DNA of 64,000 nucleotides from the NCBI RefSeq assembly GCF_900105585.1, contig NZ_FNRT01000002.1, positions 3,596,001 through 3,660,000 of the forward strand. Direction: 5' to 3'. The stretch comes from Nocardioides exalbidus. Lineage in GTDB: Bacteria; Actinomycetota; Actinomycetes; Propionibacteriales; Nocardioidaceae. A program made the position numbers and the translations under genes. Below the pieces are notes generated by a model. That model was not told the origin of the DNA. It saw only the letters and a list, made by a program, of their open reading frames with translations, and searched no databases. Positions 18,270 through 25,862 of the stretch are shown one piece after another (within the stretch, counting starts at the first letter, position 1; each line of letters starts with the position of its first letter).

Positions 18270-18929
18270 TCAGGCCGCTCGCTGCCGGGCCAGCCGTCGT
18301 GCCTCCCGCAGCTCGTCGAGGTGCTCGGCCTCGGCGGCGAGCTGGTGGAGGGCCGGGTGGTCGTCCGGCACGCCCCACGTCCGCCTCTCCCAGGCCTTGG
18401 CCAGGCCGGTGCGGTAGCGGATCGAGGGGTCGCGTCGCCGACGTGACCGGTCCCTGATCGTGAAGTAGGCCACGGTCGTCATCGAGCGTTCGGCGCGGGG
18501 GACCCACCAGCCGGTGGCCCGGAGGTCGGTGTGGGCCGGGAAGCGACTCCCGCCGTGCTTCCGCGCGCAGTCGGCGCGCATCGGACCGACCTGCTCGCCG
18601 GTGTCCTCGTCGTGCACCGTCGCCCGGAGCCGCGCCATCCCGAGCATGCGCTCGACGACGCGCACCCGCGGGCACGTCCGTCCCGTCTCCCAGCGGGCGA
18701 CCACCGACTGCGACACCCCCAGCAGCGCTGCGAGCCCGCGCTGGGAGACGTCGAGGATCCGCCTGATCCGTCGCACCATGCCGGGCATGCCGCCGGAGCG
18801 CGGCCCCAGGAACCAGTACTCGCGCTCCGCCTCGGTCCAGCAGGCCATCGAGTCCCACGTCGCGGGATCCGGCCCTGCCGCGGTCGCCTCGTCGTCCTTG
18901 CCCGGATGATCGCCGTGGGTGTCGTTCAC
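18270..18929 (-). CDS. XRE-type helix-turn-helix protein with unknown C-terminal part
   Basis: 219 residues. After an acidic lead (NDTHGDHPGKDDEATAAGPDPATW) and WTEAEREYWFLGPRSGGMPGM comes a Cro/C1-type domain (~53-105): VRRIRRILDVSQRGLAALLGVSQSVVARWETGRTCPRVRVVERMLGMARL. The remaining ~110 residues (DEDTGEQVGPMRADCARKHGGSRFPAHTDLRATGWWVPRAERSMTTVAYFTIRDRSRRRRDPSIRYRTGLAKAWERRTWG) match nothing I know and hold CARKHGGSRFPAH and Trp-rich segments. The GTG at 18929 is chosen because AGGAG lies 6 nt upstream; an ATG at 18968 is possible. It interrupts a gene order otherwise shared with mycobacteria. Targets unknown. Confidence 0.75.
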   Translation of the reverse strand: MNDTHGDHPGKDDEATAAGPDPATWDSMACWTEAEREYWFLGPRSGGMPGMVRRIRRILDVSQRGLAALLGVSQSVVARWETGRTCPRVRVVERMLGMARLRATVHDEDTGEQVGPMRADCARKHGGSRFPAHTDLRATGWWVPRAERSMTTVAYFTIRDRSRRRRDPSIRYRTGLAKAWERRTWGVPDDHPALHQLAAEAEHLDELREARRLARQRAA

Positions 18930-19113
18930 CTGTCGCTCCTGCCTCGTCGTGGTCGTCGTACGACCCATGACAAAGCAGCCCGGCGACAGTGGCGCCGCGT
19001 TCTCCACAGCTGCGGTGCGAGCGGCTTGCAACGGCGCCCTGTGGACGGTTGGTGGCCCGGAACGGTCCCGCGAAGGGCCGGCTCGGGCTCCTCCACGGCC
19101 CTCCTTCCGCACG

Positions 19114-19148
19114 CTTGCCCGTGAGTCGCTCAGAGACTCACGGGCAAG
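19114..19148. repeat. Palindrome, GTGAGTC/GACTCA family, copy 3
   Basis: A perfect 14-bp stem (CTTGCCCGTGAGTC and its complement) with a 7-nt loop GCTCAGA. Total length is 35 nt, as in copies 1 and 2. Here it is not between convergent stops but behind the 5' end of the XRE gene. Confidence 0.9.
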
Positions 19149-19180
19149 TGCGGAGGGCGCGGGGGATGGAGACAGGGCGA

Positions 19181-19216
19181 AGAGGCCGTGAGTCGCTCAG
19201 AGACTCATCGGCAAGG
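19181..19216. repeat. Palindrome, GTGAGTC/GACTCA family, copy 4 (degenerate)
   Basis: The right arm GACTCATCGGCAAGG is intact, while the left arm keeps only CCGTGAGTC. The loop GCTCAGA is identical to that of copy 3, 67 bp away, suggesting that copies 3 and 4 arose by local duplication. Confidence 0.75.
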
Positions 19217-19269
19217 GCGCGCGGTGGGGCTCGACGGGCCCGGGCCGGCAGCGGCGGGCCGAGGACCGC

Positions 19270-19605
19270 TCAGGACTCGGGGGCGGGCGCCCGGGAGGCG
19301 TCCTGGCCGTCCTTCTTGAGCTGTCCGGGGAGGTGGCCGGTCGAGCGGGCGTAGTAGTGCGCGGCACGGCGGGTGGCCAGCATGCGGGCGACACCGATCA
19401 GCGTGCCGCTGAGGGTGGCCCACATGATCGCCTCGCCGATGCTCACGTCGGGGTCGGCGGGGTTGGCGGGCGGGTTCTTGCCGGTCGCGGCACGCCAGGA
19501 GGTGTTCAGCGCCTTCTTGACCACGCTCGCGGCGCCGAGGGCGGCCACCAGCGACAACGCCGAGTAGACCTTGCTGTTCGAATCCGCGGAGCTCTTCTTG
19601 GCCAT
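19270..19605 (-). CDS. DUF4235 membrane protein
   Basis: 111 residues with two likely membrane helices: SALSLVAALGAASVVKKAL near the start and SIGEAIMWATLSGTLIGVARMLA in the middle. Between them is the family stretch NTSWRAATGKNPPANPADPDVS. It matches actinobacterial DUF4235, small membrane proteins of unknown role. The ATG at 19605 (MAKKSS) is preferred over one three codons earlier because TAGGGT ends 7 nt upstream, a leaderless arrangement. The C-terminal tail is charged and probably cytoplasmic. Confidence 0.82.
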   Translation of the reverse strand: MAKKSSADSNSKVYSALSLVAALGAASVVKKALNTSWRAATGKNPPANPADPDVSIGEAIMWATLSGTLIGVARMLATRRAAHYYARSTGHLPGQLKKDGQDASRAPAPES

Positions 19606-19627
19606 GACGACCACCCTACCCAGCGCC

Positions 19628-20080
19628 TCAGCTGGTCCGGGCCGCCTCTAGGGCTGAGACGAGCAGGTCGGGGCGACGGCAGCTGACCAGCCAGTACGGC
19701 GCGGGGTCGGCGGGGTCGGTGATCTCGACCATGACGCCGCGCTTGAGGTAGGGCCGCAGGAGGAGGTACGCCCGGGCGTCGGCGTCCACGCCGGCCTGGC
19801 GTCGTACGCCGTCCGCGTCGAGGGCGGTCGCGGTGCCGAGGTACTCCAGGGCGATCTGTGCCCGACCGGCCCGGAAGGTGGTCCGGTCGACGGACACGCG
19901 GGCGCCGCCGTAGCGCACGAACAGCGTCACCATGGCCGCGAAGGCCGCGGCCGTGACCAGCCAGGCGATGATCTCGTTGTCGGGGGTGGCGACCAGCACG
20001 GCCAGCCAGACGGACGCCACCAGCATCATTCCCTGCACCCACCAGCGCAGCGGAACGGTGAGGCGTTCGGCGTAGTCCAC
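19628..20080 (-). CDS. DUF3093 membrane protein
   Basis: 150 residues. Two helices near the N terminus ([19 protein letters not shown] and [19 protein letters not shown]) are followed by a cytosolic beta domain ([87 protein letters not shown]). This is the Rv2698/DUF3093 pattern, a PH-like domain by look, function unknown. GTG start. Its minus-strand -10 (TAGGCT, 20093-20088) abuts the plus-strand -10 of dut, so the two genes share a very compact divergent promoter, as they also face away from each other in mycobacteria. Confidence 0.85.
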   Translation of the reverse strand: MDYAERLTVPLRWWVQGMMLVASVWLAVLVATPDNEIIAWLVTAAAFAAMVTLFVRYGGARVSVDRTTFRAGRAQIALEYLGTATALDADGVRRQAGVDADARAYLLLRPYLKRGVMVEITDPADPAPYWLVSCRRPDLLVSALEAARTS

Positions 20081-20107
20081 GGCGCAGAGCCTATAGATTC
20101 ACTCCTC

Positions 20108-20590
20108 GTGCCCGACCACGACCTCGACCCTGGGCGACGAGTCGATCTCGACATCGACGTCGTCCGCCTCGACCCGGACCTGCCGCTCCCCACCTACGCC
20201 CACCCGGGCGACGCCGGAGCCGACCTGCACACCACGATCGACGTCAGCCTCGCTCCCGGCGAGCGGGCGCTCGTGCCGACCGGTCTCTCGATCGCGCTTC
20301 CTGACGGCTACGTCGCGCTCGTGCACCCCCGCTCCGGGCTCGCGGCACGTCACGGGCTCTCCATCGTGAACACGCCCGGCACGGTCGACGCCGGCTACCG
20401 GGGCGAGATCAAGGTCATGCTCATCAACCACGACCCCGCGGAGACCGTGGCGCTGCAGCGAGGCGACCGGATCGCCCAGCTGGTGATCCAGCGGTTCGAG
20501 CGCGCCCGGTTCGTCGAGGTGGGGGTGCTGCCGGAGTCGGTGCGCGGTGACGGGGGCTACGGTTCTACGGGTACCGGTGCGCGTCCGTGA
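20108..20590 (+). CDS. dut: dUTP diphosphatase
   Basis: 160 residues; hydrolyses dUTP to dUMP and PPi, keeping uracil out of DNA and feeding dTMP synthesis. All five trimeric dUTPase motifs are present: [10 protein letters not shown] (32-40), [12 protein letters not shown] (74-83), [16 protein letters not shown] (91-103, with catalytic Asp), [12 protein letters not shown] (118-127), [11 protein letters not shown] (146-155, the flexible C-terminal arm). GTG start with TAGATT ending 8 nt upstream. It is first of a run dut, DUF3710, OB-fold, DUF3159, the order known from mycobacteria (Rv2697c to Rv2693c). Confidence 0.97.
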   Translation: MPDHDLDPGRRVDLDIDVVRLDPDLPLPTYAHPGDAGADLHTTIDVSLAPGERALVPTGLSIALPDGYVALVHPRSGLAARHGLSIVNTPGTVDAGYRGEIKVMLINHDPAETVALQRGDRIAQLVIQRFERARFVEVGVLPESVRGDGGYGSTGTGARP

Positions 20591-20618
20591 GCCGGTTCGC
20601 TGACAAGGAGATGCTGTC

Positions 20619-21242
20619 GTGAAGTTCCGCCGCAAGGCAGAGGCCACCGCCCCGACCGAGGAGGCGTCCACCGAGGCCGTCGAGCCGGTCGATCCTTCGA
20701 CGGGTCCGTTCGACTTCTCCCAGGTCGACGGCGACGGCATCGACCGCGCCGACCTCGGCTCGGTGCTCGTCCCGGCCATCGCCGACCGCGAGCTCCGCCT
20801 CCAGGTCGACGAGCAGAGCGGCCAGGTCCGCTCCGTGATGCTGGCCGGCTCCGACGGGGCCCTGGAGTTCCAGGCCTTCGCCGCCCCGCGCAACGGCGAC
20901 CTCTGGTCCGACGTCCGGCCCCAGATCGCCGAGGACATGGTCCGCCGCGGGGGCCAGGCCACCGAGCGGGAGGGCCGCTGGGGGACCGAGCTCGTGTGCC
21001 AGATGCCCGTGACCCGCCCCGACGGCACCGCAGCCGTCCAGCCCTCCCGGATCCTGGGGATCAATGGCGACCGCTGGATGCTCCGCGCCTCGTTCCTCGG
21101 CCGTCCGGCACTCGAGCCGGAGGAGACGACCGAGTGGGAGGACGCGCTCGCGCAGGTCGTCGTACGCCGTGGTGAGGGAGCGATGCCGGTCGGCGAGCCG
21201 CTGCCCGTGCGCCTGCCGGACGACGCCCGCCGGGTGAGGTGA
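20619..21242 (+). CDS. DUF3710 family protein
   Basis: 207 residues, soluble. After a charged lead (MKFRRKAEATAPTEEASTEAVEPVDPSTGPFDFSQVDGDGIDRADLGSVLVPA) the conserved body reads LRLQVDEQSGQVRSVMLAGSDGALEFQAFAAPRNGDLWSDVRPQIAEDMVRRGG, then GTELVCQMPV, GINGDRWMLRASFLGRPALEPEE and VVVRRGEGAMPVGEPLPVRLP. This is the actinobacterial DUF3710 pattern (Rv2696c). No function is established. GTG start; AAGGAG lies 7 nt upstream. Overlaps the next gene. Confidence 0.87.
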   Translation: MKFRRKAEATAPTEEASTEAVEPVDPSTGPFDFSQVDGDGIDRADLGSVLVPAIADRELRLQVDEQSGQVRSVMLAGSDGALEFQAFAAPRNGDLWSDVRPQIAEDMVRRGGQATEREGRWGTELVCQMPVTRPDGTAAVQPSRILGINGDRWMLRASFLGRPALEPEETTEWEDALAQVVVRRGEGAMPVGEPLPVRLPDDARRVR

Positions 21243-21616
21243 GGGCCGTGGCCGAGAAGAGCCGCCTGCGCCAGGCGCTGTCCAAGTGGGCCGACAGCTC
21301 CGACCAGCTCCAGCGCGACCTCCGCGAGACCCACAGATCGACTGAGGGCGAGACCCTCTCCATCGCCGACGCCCCCGAGCGTGAGCAGGTGACCGTCGGC
21401 GGGGTGCTCCGCACCGTCACGCTCCGCCCGCGCGGCGGCGTGCCCGCCCTCGAGGCCGAGCTCGACGACGGCTCCGGCGTGATCACGGTGGTGTGGCTGG
21501 GCCGCCGCCGCATCACGGGCGTCGACCCCGGCCGCAACGTGACCGTGTCGGGCTGCATCGGCCGGCAGGGCGACGTACCCCTCATGTTCAACCCCCGCTA
21601 CGAGCTGCGCCCGTGA
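21239..21616 (+). CDS. OB-fold nucleic acid-binding protein
   Basis: 125 residues. The N-terminal helix (SRLRQALSKWADSSDQLQRDLRETH) precedes an OB-fold of the tRNA_anti type: VTVGGVLRTVTLRPRGGVPALEAELDDGSGVITVVWLGRRRITGVDPGRNVTVSGCIGRQGDVPLMFNPRYEL. The pattern is that of RecG/aspartyl-tRNA-synthetase-like OB domains that bind single-stranded nucleic acid, and matches Rv2694c. Whether it binds RNA or DNA is unknown. GTG overlapping the DUF3710 stop is used; a GTG three codons later (21248) is equally possible. Coupled to the DUF3159 gene by a GTGA overlap. Confidence 0.83.
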   Translation: MRAVAEKSRLRQALSKWADSSDQLQRDLRETHRSTEGETLSIADAPEREQVTVGGVLRTVTLRPRGGVPALEAELDDGSGVITVVWLGRRRITGVDPGRNVTVSGCIGRQGDVPLMFNPRYELRP

Positions 21617-22359
21617 CGGGGGAGAAGGACGCCAGCGAGGTCGCCGACGCGACCGAGCAGAAGCCCGTCGCCGGCACCGACACCGTCGAGGCCGTCGTGC
21701 GCCAGCAGCTCTCGAAGGCGCTCGGCGGACGCCGGGGCATGGCGGAGGCCGCCGTCCCGACGATCCTGTTCACGGCGACCTGGCTCTCGATGCGCGACCT
21801 GCAGCTCGCGCTCTACGTCAGCATCGGCGCCGCCCTCGTGCTCCTCGCGATCCGGCTGGTCCAGCGCTCGACGGTCCAGTTCGTCCTCAACGCGCTCTTC
21901 GGCATCGGCATCGGCTGGTACTTCGTCCACCGCTCCGCCGCGTCCGGCGGCTCCGAGCAGGACCAGGCGCTGGCCTACTTCCTGCCCGGCCTGCTCTACA
22001 ACGGCGGGTACGCCGTGGTGCTGGCCTTCACGTGCCTCATCGGCTGGCCGCTGGTGGGGTTCATGGTCGGCAGCATCACCGGCGACCCGACGGCCTGGCA
22101 CTCCGACAAGCAGGTCGTGAGGCTGTGCAGCCGGCTGACCTGGCTCCTCGTCGTCCCGTGCCTCCTGCGGGTCGCGATCCAGGCGCCGATCTGGCTCGCC
22201 GGGAGCAACGGCGGGATGGACGCCGACACTGCCGTCGCCGCGCTCGGCGTGCTCAAGATCGTGCTCGGCTGGCCGCTGCAGCTCGCCGCGCTCGGCGCGA
22301 TGGTCTGGCTGCTGTCGCGCAACCGGACCCCGGTGGCCGCCGAGGCGACCACGAGCTAG
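21613..22359 (+). CDS. DUF3159 membrane protein
   Basis: 248 residues with about six membrane helices: AVPTILFTATWLSM, LALYVSIGAALVLLAIRLV, FVLNALFGIGIGWYFV, LAYFLPGLLYNGGYAVVLAFTCLIGWPLVGFMVGSI, LTWLLVVPCLLRVAIQAPIWLA and a final VLKIVLGWPLQLAALGAMVWLLS. The loop ITGDPTAWHSDKQVVRLCSRLTWL is typical of DUF3159 (Rv2693c). Function unknown. GTG start overlapping the OB-fold stop. Its 3' end nearly touches the convergent TrkA gene (3 nt). Confidence 0.87.
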   Translation: MTGEKDASEVADATEQKPVAGTDTVEAVVRQQLSKALGGRRGMAEAAVPTILFTATWLSMRDLQLALYVSIGAALVLLAIRLVQRSTVQFVLNALFGIGIGWYFVHRSAASGGSEQDQALAYFLPGLLYNGGYAVVLAFTCLIGWPLVGFMVGSITGDPTAWHSDKQVVRLCSRLTWLLVVPCLLRVAIQAPIWLAGSNGGMDADTAVAALGVLKIVLGWPLQLAALGAMVWLLSRNRTPVAAEATTS

Positions 22360-22362
22360 GCC

Positions 22363-23034
22363 TCAGCCCGGGTGGTGACCGGGCGAGAGCAGCTGCTCGA
22401 GCTCGGTCTCGACCTCGGCAGGCACCACGAAGAGCAGCTCGTCGCCGGACTCGAGCGGCTGCTCGGCCTCGGGCGTGTAGACCTGCCCGTCGCGCAGGAT
22501 CGTGACGAGCGCGCAGTTCTCGGGGAACGGCACCAGCCCGGCCGGCGTGCCGACGAAGGGGGAGTCGGGCGACAGCGTGATCTCGACGAGGTTGGCGTTG
22601 CCCTGACGGAACGTGAACAGCCGGACCAGGTCGCCGATCGAGACGGCCTCCTCGACCAGCGCGGACATGATGCGCGGGGTCGACACGTTGACGTCGACGC
22701 CCCAGGCCTCGGTGAAGAGCCACTCGTTGTTGGGGTGGTTGACCCGGCCGACCGTGCGCGGAACGCCGAACTCGGTCTTGGCGAGCAGCGAGGTGACCAG
22801 GTTGGCCTTGTCGTCACCGGTGGCGGCGATGACCACGTCGCACTTGCCGAGCTGGGCCTCGGCGAGGGAGGACAGCTCGCACGAGTCGGCGAGCAGCCAC
22901 TCGGCGTTGGGGACGCGCTCGGGGCGGATCGACGAGGGGCTCTTGTCGATGAGCAGGACCTGGTGGCCGTTCTCGATCAGCTCGCGGGCGATCGAACGAC
23001 CCACGGCTCCGGCTCCGGCGATGGCGACGCGCAT
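22363..23034 (-). CDS. TrkA-family potassium regulator (CeoC-like)
   Basis: 223 residues: Rossmann RCK_N domain (VAIAGAGAVGRSIARELIENGHQVLLIDKSP, NAD-binding GxGxxG at 7-12) with DVVIAATGDDKANLVTSLLAK, and an RCK_C ligand domain from ~140 (ANLVEITLSPDSPFVGTPAGLVPFPENCALVTILRDGQVYTPEAEQPLESGDELLFVVPAE). Such proteins gate Trk/Ktr-type K+ transporters by binding nucleotides. It pairs with the next RCK protein as ceoC does with ceoB in mycobacteria. No TrkH/TrkG channel is in the window; the adjacent permease gene is the likely partner. Confidence 0.9.
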   Translation of the reverse strand: MRVAIAGAGAVGRSIARELIENGHQVLLIDKSPSSIRPERVPNAEWLLADSCELSSLAEAQLGKCDVVIAATGDDKANLVTSLLAKTEFGVPRTVGRVNHPNNEWLFTEAWGVDVNVSTPRIMSALVEEAVSIGDLVRLFTFRQGNANLVEITLSPDSPFVGTPAGLVPFPENCALVTILRDGQVYTPEAEQPLESGDELLFVVPAEVETELEQLLSPGHHPG

Positions 23035-23094
23035 GTGTGCAGTGCTCCTGGCTCAGTCTTCGGCTCGGTCTCGGGTGAGGCTCTGGTCGGGGTC

Positions 23095-23757
23095 TCAGTC
23101 GGCTTCCGGGCCGGCCTCGAGCACGGAGTAGGCGTGCGCCGCGTGCTCCTCGCGCATCACCAGGTGGAGCATGTCGCCCTCCTGGAGCACGGACTCGCGG
23201 GTCGGGAGCATGCCCTCGCCCAGCCGGTCGATCCATGCGATGCGGCAGCGCGACTGCATCTGGAACTCGACCGTGCGGTTGCCGATCCAGGCCTCCGGGA
23301 TCGGCACGTGGTCGACCCGGATGGTGCCCGACGGGTCGCGGAAGTCGGGCTCGGCCCCGGCGGGCAGGATCCGGCGCAGGATCTGGTCGGAGGTCCACTT
23401 GACCGTCGCGACGGTGGTGATGCCGAGGCGCTGGTAGACCTCGGCGCGGCCGGGGTCGTAGATGCGGGCGACGACCTGCTGGAGGCCGAACGTCTCGCGC
23501 GCGACGCGCGCCGCGATGATGTTGGAGTTGTCACCGCTCGACACCGCGGCGAACGCGTCGGCCCGGCGGATCCCTGCCTTCTCCAGCACCTGCTGGTCGA
23601 ATCCGTAGCCGGTGATCTTGTCGCCGTTGAACTCAGGGCCCAGGCGACGGAACGAGTCGGGCTCGCTGTCGATGATCGACACGGTGTGGTTGCGGTCCTC
23701 GAGGCTGCGGGCAAGCGTCGAACCGACGCGGCCACAACCCATGATCACGACGTGCAC
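23095..23757 (-). CDS. TrkA-family potassium regulator (CeoB-like)
   Basis: 220 residues with RCK_N (HVVIMGCGRVGSTLARSLEDRNHTVSIIDSEPDSFRRLGPEF) and RCK_C domains (RVDHVPIPEAWIGNRTVEFQMQSRCRIAWIDRLGEGMLPTRESVLQEGDMLHLVM). The stretch AFAAVSSGDNSNIIAARVARETFGLQQVVARIYDPGRAEVYQRLGI is typical of the ceoB protein. The GTG start is chosen because TACGGT ends exactly 6 nt upstream on the minus strand; longer frames reach into the permease promoter. Divergent from the permease by 56 bp, so one control region may serve K+ uptake and its regulators. Confidence 0.9.
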   Translation of the reverse strand: MHVVIMGCGRVGSTLARSLEDRNHTVSIIDSEPDSFRRLGPEFNGDKITGYGFDQQVLEKAGIRRADAFAAVSSGDNSNIIAARVARETFGLQQVVARIYDPGRAEVYQRLGITTVATVKWTSDQILRRILPAGAEPDFRDPSGTIRVDHVPIPEAWIGNRTVEFQMQSRCRIAWIDRLGEGMLPTRESVLQEGDMLHLVMREEHAAHAYSVLEAGPEAD

Positions 23758-23813
23758 GCCAGAACCGTATCCCAGCGTGGAATATGGGGTGGGCGGGTCT
23801 AGGCTTCCCGCCT

Positions 23814-25862
23814 GTGAGTGTCGGCGATGTCTCGAAGCGGATCCTGCTGGGGCGCAAGCTCCGCAGCAGCCAGCTCGGCGAGACCCTCCTGCCCAAGCGG
23901 ATCGCCCTCCCGGTCTTCGCCAGCGATGCGCTGTCGTCGGTGGCGTACGCACCCGACGAGGTCTTCATCATGCTGGCCGTCGCGGGCGCCTCGACCTACG
24001 TCTGGTCGTGGAAGATCGGCATCGCCGTCGCGCTCGTCATGCTCACCGTGGTCGCCAGCTACCGGCAGACCGTGCACGCCTATCCCTCCGGCGGCGGCGA
24101 CTACGAGGTCGCCACCGTCAACCTCGGCCGCAACGCGGGCGTGACCGTCGCGAGCGCGCTGCTCGTCGACTACGTCCTCACCGTCGCGGTGTCGATCTCC
24201 TCGGCCGCGCAGTACGCCGCCGGCGCGATCAACCCGTTGATCGGGCACGAGGCGACCGTGGCGATCGTCGCCGTCGTCCTCCTGACAGCGGTGAACCTGC
24301 GCGGCGTGCGGGAGTCCGGGTCGTTCTTCGCCGTCCCGACCTACCTCTTCATGTTCGCCATCCTCGGCATGTGCGCGTTCGGCCTGATCCGCCTGCTCGC
24401 CGGTGACCTGCCGCAGGCGGAGAGCGCCGACCTCGTCATCGAGCCGCAGCCCGGCTGGGAGGGGCCGCTGACCCAGGTCGGGCTGATGTTCCTGCTCGCC
24501 CGCGCGTTCTCCTCGGGCTGTGCTGCCCTGACCGGCGTCGAGGCGATCAGCAACGGCGTCCCCGCCTTCCGCAAGCCCAAGAGTCGCAACGCGGCCACGA
24601 CGCTGCTCCTGCTCGGGCTGATCGCCATCTCGATGATGATGAGCGTGATCGTGCTCGCCAAGCAGATGGCGATCAGGTACGTCGACCCGCACGAGCTCGA
24701 CCGGCTGCGCACGGCGGCGGGCGGGGCCGTGCCCGACAGCTACGAGCAGCACCCGGTGATCGCCCAGATCGCCGCCGGCGTGTTCGACCACTTCTCGCCG
24801 GGCTTCTACTTCGTGCTCACGGTCACCGGCATCATCCTGGTGCTGGCCGCGAACACCGCGTTCAACGGCTTCCCGGTGCTCGGCTCCATCCTCGCCCAGG
24901 ACGGCCTCGCACCCCGCTCGCTCGGCTCCCGCGGTGACCGGCTGGCCTACAGCAACGGCATCGTCTTCCTCGCCGCCATGTCGATCCTGCTGATCTGGGC
25001 CTTCGACGCCGAGACCACCAAGCTGATCCAGCTCTACATCGTCGGTGTCTTCGTCTCCTTCAACCTCAGCCAGCTCGGCATGATCCGGCACTGGACGCGC
25101 CACCTGAAGACCGAGAAGGACCCCGCGGTCCGGCGCCGGATGCTCCGCTCGCGCGCGATCAACACCTTCGGCCTGGGCATGACCGCGGTCGTCCTGGTCA
25201 TCGTGCTGATCACGAAGTTCATCCACGGCGCCTGGATCACGATCCTGGCGATGGCCTTCTTCTTCATGCTCATGAAGGCCATCGGGCGCCACTACGCGCG
25301 CGTCGAGCTCGAGCTCGCGGCCGACGAGCAGGACAAGGTCATGCCGACCCGCGTCCACGCCATCGTGCTGGCGTCCAAGCTCCACAAGCCGACCCTGCGT
25401 GCCCTCGCGTTCGCTCGGGCCACGCGCCCCAACGTGCTCGAGGCGATCTACGTCAGCATCGACGCCAAGGCCACCAACCGGCTCCTCGAGGAGTGGGACG
25501 ACCGGCACCTCGACATCCCGCTCAAGGTGCTGCACTCGCCCTACCGCGAGGTCGTGCGGCCGATCGTCGAGTACACCCAGGAGATCCGCAACGCCAACCC
25601 GCGTGGCGTCGTCGCGGTCTACATCCCGGAGTACGTCGTCGGCCGCTGGTGGGAGCAGCTGCTCCACAACCAGACCGCGCTGCGGCTCAAGGGCCGCCTG
25701 CTCTTCACGCCCGGCGTCATGGTGATCTCCGTGCCCTACCAGCTGCGGTCCTCGCAGGCCGCCCAGGAGCGGGAGAGGGCCAACGAGGGCCGGGTCCTGG
25801 CCGGCGACCTGCGGCGGGGGCGGGCGTCCCTCCGTGGCACCCGCCGACCCGGTGACTCGTGA
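23814..25862 (+). CDS. APC-superfamily permease with cytosolic USP-like domain (KimA-like)
   Basis: 682 residues. The first ~480 hold ~12 membrane helices of an APC permease, opening ALPVFASDALSSVAYAPDEVFIMLAVAGAS and continuing with SYRQTVHAYPSGGGDYEVA. The last ~180 form a soluble alpha/beta domain (VMPTRVHAIVLASKLHKPTLRALAFARATRPNVLEAIYVSIDAKATNRLLEEWDDRHLDIPLKVLHSPYREVVRPIVEY) resembling universal stress proteins. KimA of Bacillus, a K+/H+ symporter inhibited by c-di-AMP, has this layout. K+ transport is inferred from it and from the two adjacent RCK genes; M. tuberculosis has the same order (Rv2690c beside ceoBC). GTG start with TAGGCT 8 nt upstream. Confidence 0.87.
   Translation: MSVGDVSKRILLGRKLRSSQLGETLLPKRIALPVFASDALSSVAYAPDEVFIMLAVAGASTYVWSWKIGIAVALVMLTVVASYRQTVHAYPSGGGDYEVATVNLGRNAGVTVASALLVDYVLTVAVSISSAAQYAAGAINPLIGHEATVAIVAVVLLTAVNLRGVRESGSFFAVPTYLFMFAILGMCAFGLIRLLAGDLPQAESADLVIEPQPGWEGPLTQVGLMFLLARAFSSGCAALTGVEAISNGVPAFRKPKSRNAATTLLLLGLIAISMMMSVIVLAKQMAIRYVDPHELDRLRTAAGGAVPDSYEQHPVIAQIAAGVFDHFSPGFYFVLTVTGIILVLAANTAFNGFPVLGSILAQDGLAPRSLGSRGDRLAYSNGIVFLAAMSILLIWAFDAETTKLIQLYIVGVFVSFNLSQLGMIRHWTRHLKTEKDPAVRRRMLRSRAINTFGLGMTAVVLVIVLITKFIHGAWITILAMAFFFMLMKAIGRHYARVELELAADEQDKVMPTRVHAIVLASKLHKPTLRALAFARATRPNVLEAIYVSIDAKATNRLLEEWDDRHLDIPLKVLHSPYREVVRPIVEYTQEIRNANPRGVVAVYIPEYVVGRWWEQLLHNQTALRLKGRLLFTPGVMVISVPYQLRSSQAAQERERANEGRVLAGDLRRGRASLRGTRRPGDS

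Larger units (their letters stand above)
18930..19269. other. Gene-poor stretch with two palindromes
   Basis: 340 bp between the start of the XRE gene and the end of the DUF4235 gene. It contains copies 3 and 4 of the GTGAGTC/GACTCA palindrome and the upstream region of the XRE gene. Open frames crossing it are low-complexity and show no family. Confidence 0.6.
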
